From Lachnospiraceae bacterium (GTDB taxonomy: Bacteria > Bacillota > Clostridia > Lachnospirales > Lachnospiraceae): DNA of 5,546 nt. Where the stretch lies: contig JAFRCB010000284.1 in the NCBI GenBank assembly GCA_017404585.1, forward strand, positions 1 to 5,546, written 5' to 3'. Below are positions 4,616 to 5,546 of this stretch, in pieces. The position numbers were made by a program, and so were the translations under genes. The notes below the pieces were generated by a model. That model had not been told where the DNA came from, did not search any database, and was given only the letters and a program-made list of their open reading frames with translations. Every line of letters starts with the position of its first letter. Position 1 is the first letter of the stretch.

Positions 4616-5092
4616 TCAGAGATCCAGATCCTCATCTTCCGGCTCCCGGTCCAGCTCCTCCTGCCTGTGCTTTACAGACTTTGCGGCTATGGAAAGAGAT
4701 ATAAAGATGACAACAAACATGATTGCGCCTGTAACTCCTCCCAGCATGAGGCAGGTCTTAAAGGCTTCCGGGCGGCGCAGATAACCGAGGAAGAAAACAA
4801 AGATCATGACAACGATGGCTGCTGCTCCCGAAAATGCAAGATTAGTTTTGGCATCCGGTTTGAAATTTCTGGCCCAGATTCCTTTTCTGAGGCAGGCGAT
4901 TGTGATGTACAGAGCCAGAACCATGAATACGATCCACTCACCGGCGATGTGAGAGAAAGAACCGGGGTAAATAAACATTTGCACAGTCATTGCTGCGAGC
5001 AGTCCCCAGAAAGCGCCCCAGCATCCGTTTCGCTCAACTTTGAGCAGTTCTGTTTCCTGCCTTTCATCTAATACGCTATTTATCTTCTTCAT
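4616..5092 (-). CDS. Four-helix membrane protein of unknown function (DUF6773-like)
   Basis: The 158-residue product begins with a charged segment containing LDERQETELLKVER. Four hydrophobic helices follow (about 25-43, 51-68, 86-104, 115-137) and then a strongly acidic tail (EELDREPEDEDLDL), presumably on the cytoplasmic side. Small proteins with a KDER-like front and four helices, encoded beside a YozG-like regulator, are common in Clostridia; the family name is from memory. The start at 5092 is chosen because GGAGG lies 9 nt before it. The longer frame to 5119 has no such site and lies inside the regulator gene. The gene overlaps the regulator by 17 bp, so the two are translated from one mRNA. 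No enzymatic motif is visible. Confidence 0.8.
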   Translation of the reverse strand: MKKINSVLDERQETELLKVERNGCWGAFWGLLAAMTVQMFIYPGSFSHIAGEWIVFMVLALYITIACLRKGIWARNFKPDAKTNLAFSGAAAIVVMIFVFFLGYLRRPEAFKTCLMLGGVTGAIMFVVIFISLSIAAKSVKHRQEELDREPEDEDLDL

Positions 5093-5291
5093 TTTCTGTT
5101 TCCTCCCAAAAGAGATCATTCAACGTGACACCGAGTGCCTTGCAAATATCGATACAAAGTTTAATAGAAGGATTGAAATCGCCGGCTTCGATGAGACCGA
5201 TTGTCTGCCTGGTCACGCCGGCTTTTTTGGCTAATTCTGTCTGTGACATTCCCAGCTCTATGCGCCGGAATTTCATTTTAAGGTTTCGCAT
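5076..5291 (-). CDS. Xre-family helix-turn-helix regulator (YozG-like)
   Basis: The 71-residue protein is almost wholly a Cro/C1-type HTH domain. MSQTELAKKAG (15-25) is the positioning helix, VTRQTIGLIEAG (26-37) the recognition helix, then NPSIKLCIDICKALGVTLNDLF, the usual final helices, and an acidic tail. It probably binds DNA as a dimer. The ATG at 5291 follows AAGGAGG by 10 nt; the in-frame ATG at 5276 has none. It is the first gene of a two-gene operon with the membrane protein. Its promoter carries two direct repeats suited to autoregulation. Such pairs usually control the state of the membrane partner, but its target here is unknown. Confidence 0.92.
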   Translation of the reverse strand: MRNLKMKFRRIELGMSQTELAKKAGVTRQTIGLIEAGDFNPSIKLCIDICKALGVTLNDLFWEETENEEDK

Positions 5292-5311
5292 GCGTGTGGT
5301 TCCTCCTTACA

Positions 5312-5361
5312 ATGTTAAGTATATATTGCATTTGGCGAGATGTCAAGTATATATTGCATTT
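5312..5361 (-). promoter_or_regulatory. Promoter of the Xre/membrane operon with two direct-repeat operators
   Basis: On the minus strand TTGACA (5346-5341) and TATACT (5323-5318) are spaced by exactly 17 bp, a near-consensus promoter with a start near 5311. Two direct repeats of 22 bp with one mismatch (5312-5333 and 5340-5361, 28 bp apart) share the core AAATGCAATATATACTT. One covers the -10 and the other reaches into the -35. This is a classical arrangement for repression, most likely by the Xre protein encoded just downstream. Confidence 0.85.
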
Positions 5362-5487
5362 AAATGATATATTTTTCATATGACGGTTTTAGGTTGCGTA
5401 TGTGTGATATAAGTGGCTGTATAATTAACCGGAGTTGCACCGGGGGAGCTCCGGATTGTACTTTGAGCAGAGCTGATTTCATTGTGT
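5362..5487. other. Intergenic stretch before the right repeat copy
   Basis: No gene is seen. TATAAT at 5420-5425 on the plus strand could be a -10, but the nearest -35-like TTGCGT (5394-5399) is 20 bp away, too far for a good promoter. CCGGAG (5429-5434) and CTCCGG (5449-5454) form a hairpin. Any gene it serves would be outside the window. Confidence 0.35.
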
Positions 5488-5546
5488 CGACGGCGGAGGC
5501 AGCAAATTCCTGCCTCCGAGGCGATATTGCTGCCTTTGGTCCTGGC
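5488..5546. repeat. Inverted copy of the 73-bp repeat, cut by the window edge
   Basis: Read on the minus strand from the edge, this segment gives GGACCAAAGGCAGCA, then CGCCTCGGAGGCAGGA, then TTTGCTGCCTCCGCCG. It follows the same order of blocks as the 2949-3305 units but in the opposite orientation. It shows that the unit is dispersed and not confined to one tandem block. More copies may follow beyond the window. Confidence 0.85.

Noticed and set aside
5093..5119. Membrane protein start at 5119
   Set aside because: It lies deep in the regulator gene without a ribosome site, while 5092 has GGAGG at 9 nt.

Overview
The window looks like chromosomal DNA from a low-to-mid GC member of the Firmicutes, probably Clostridia (Lachnospiraceae-like). 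I infer this from strong GGAGG ribosome sites, canonical TTGACA/TATAAT-type promoters, a 3D-domain secreted protein, a YozG-like Xre regulator paired with a small membrane protein, and the style of the aromatic genes. Genus and species cannot be read from the sequence.

Left end (1-490): the last 33 codons of a transposase (IS1182/DDE type) run in from outside the window. They are followed by about 300 bp without a convincing gene but rich in inverted repeats. The terminator of the aromatic operon lies at 434-463.

Aromatic operon (2890 down to 434, minus strand): a TTGACA-17-TAAAGT promoter overlapped by a perfect dyad is followed by a 31-codon leader peptide with eight phenylalanines. Next come mutually exclusive RNA hairpins ending in a strong intrinsic terminator, then aroF (DAHP synthase, first step of the shikimate pathway), then pheA (prephenate dehydratase, the phenylalanine branch). 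This has the layout of a ribosome-mediated phenylalanine attenuator: when charged tRNA-Phe is scarce the ribosome stalls, the antiterminator forms, and both genes are transcribed. The leader is too short for ordinary gene calling and is the most interesting item here.

Repeat block (2949-3305): almost five tandem copies of a 73-bp unit, non-coding. One more copy in inverted orientation begins at the right edge of the window (about 5488-5546), so the 2.2 kb between them is bracketed by inverted copies.

Middle (3306-4469, plus strand): an AT-rich intergenic stretch with a dyad, then an extended -10 promoter and a secreted 3D-domain protein gene. That gene is split by a single in-frame TAA between the signal-peptide part and the alanine-rich coiled/3D part, so it is probably a pseudogene. 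A terminator that works in both directions follows.

Right part (4470-5361, minus strand): hairpin elements, then a two-gene operon of an Xre-family regulator and a four-helix membrane protein overlapping by 17 bp. Its promoter carries two near-identical direct repeats placed over the -35 and -10, which suggests autoregulation.
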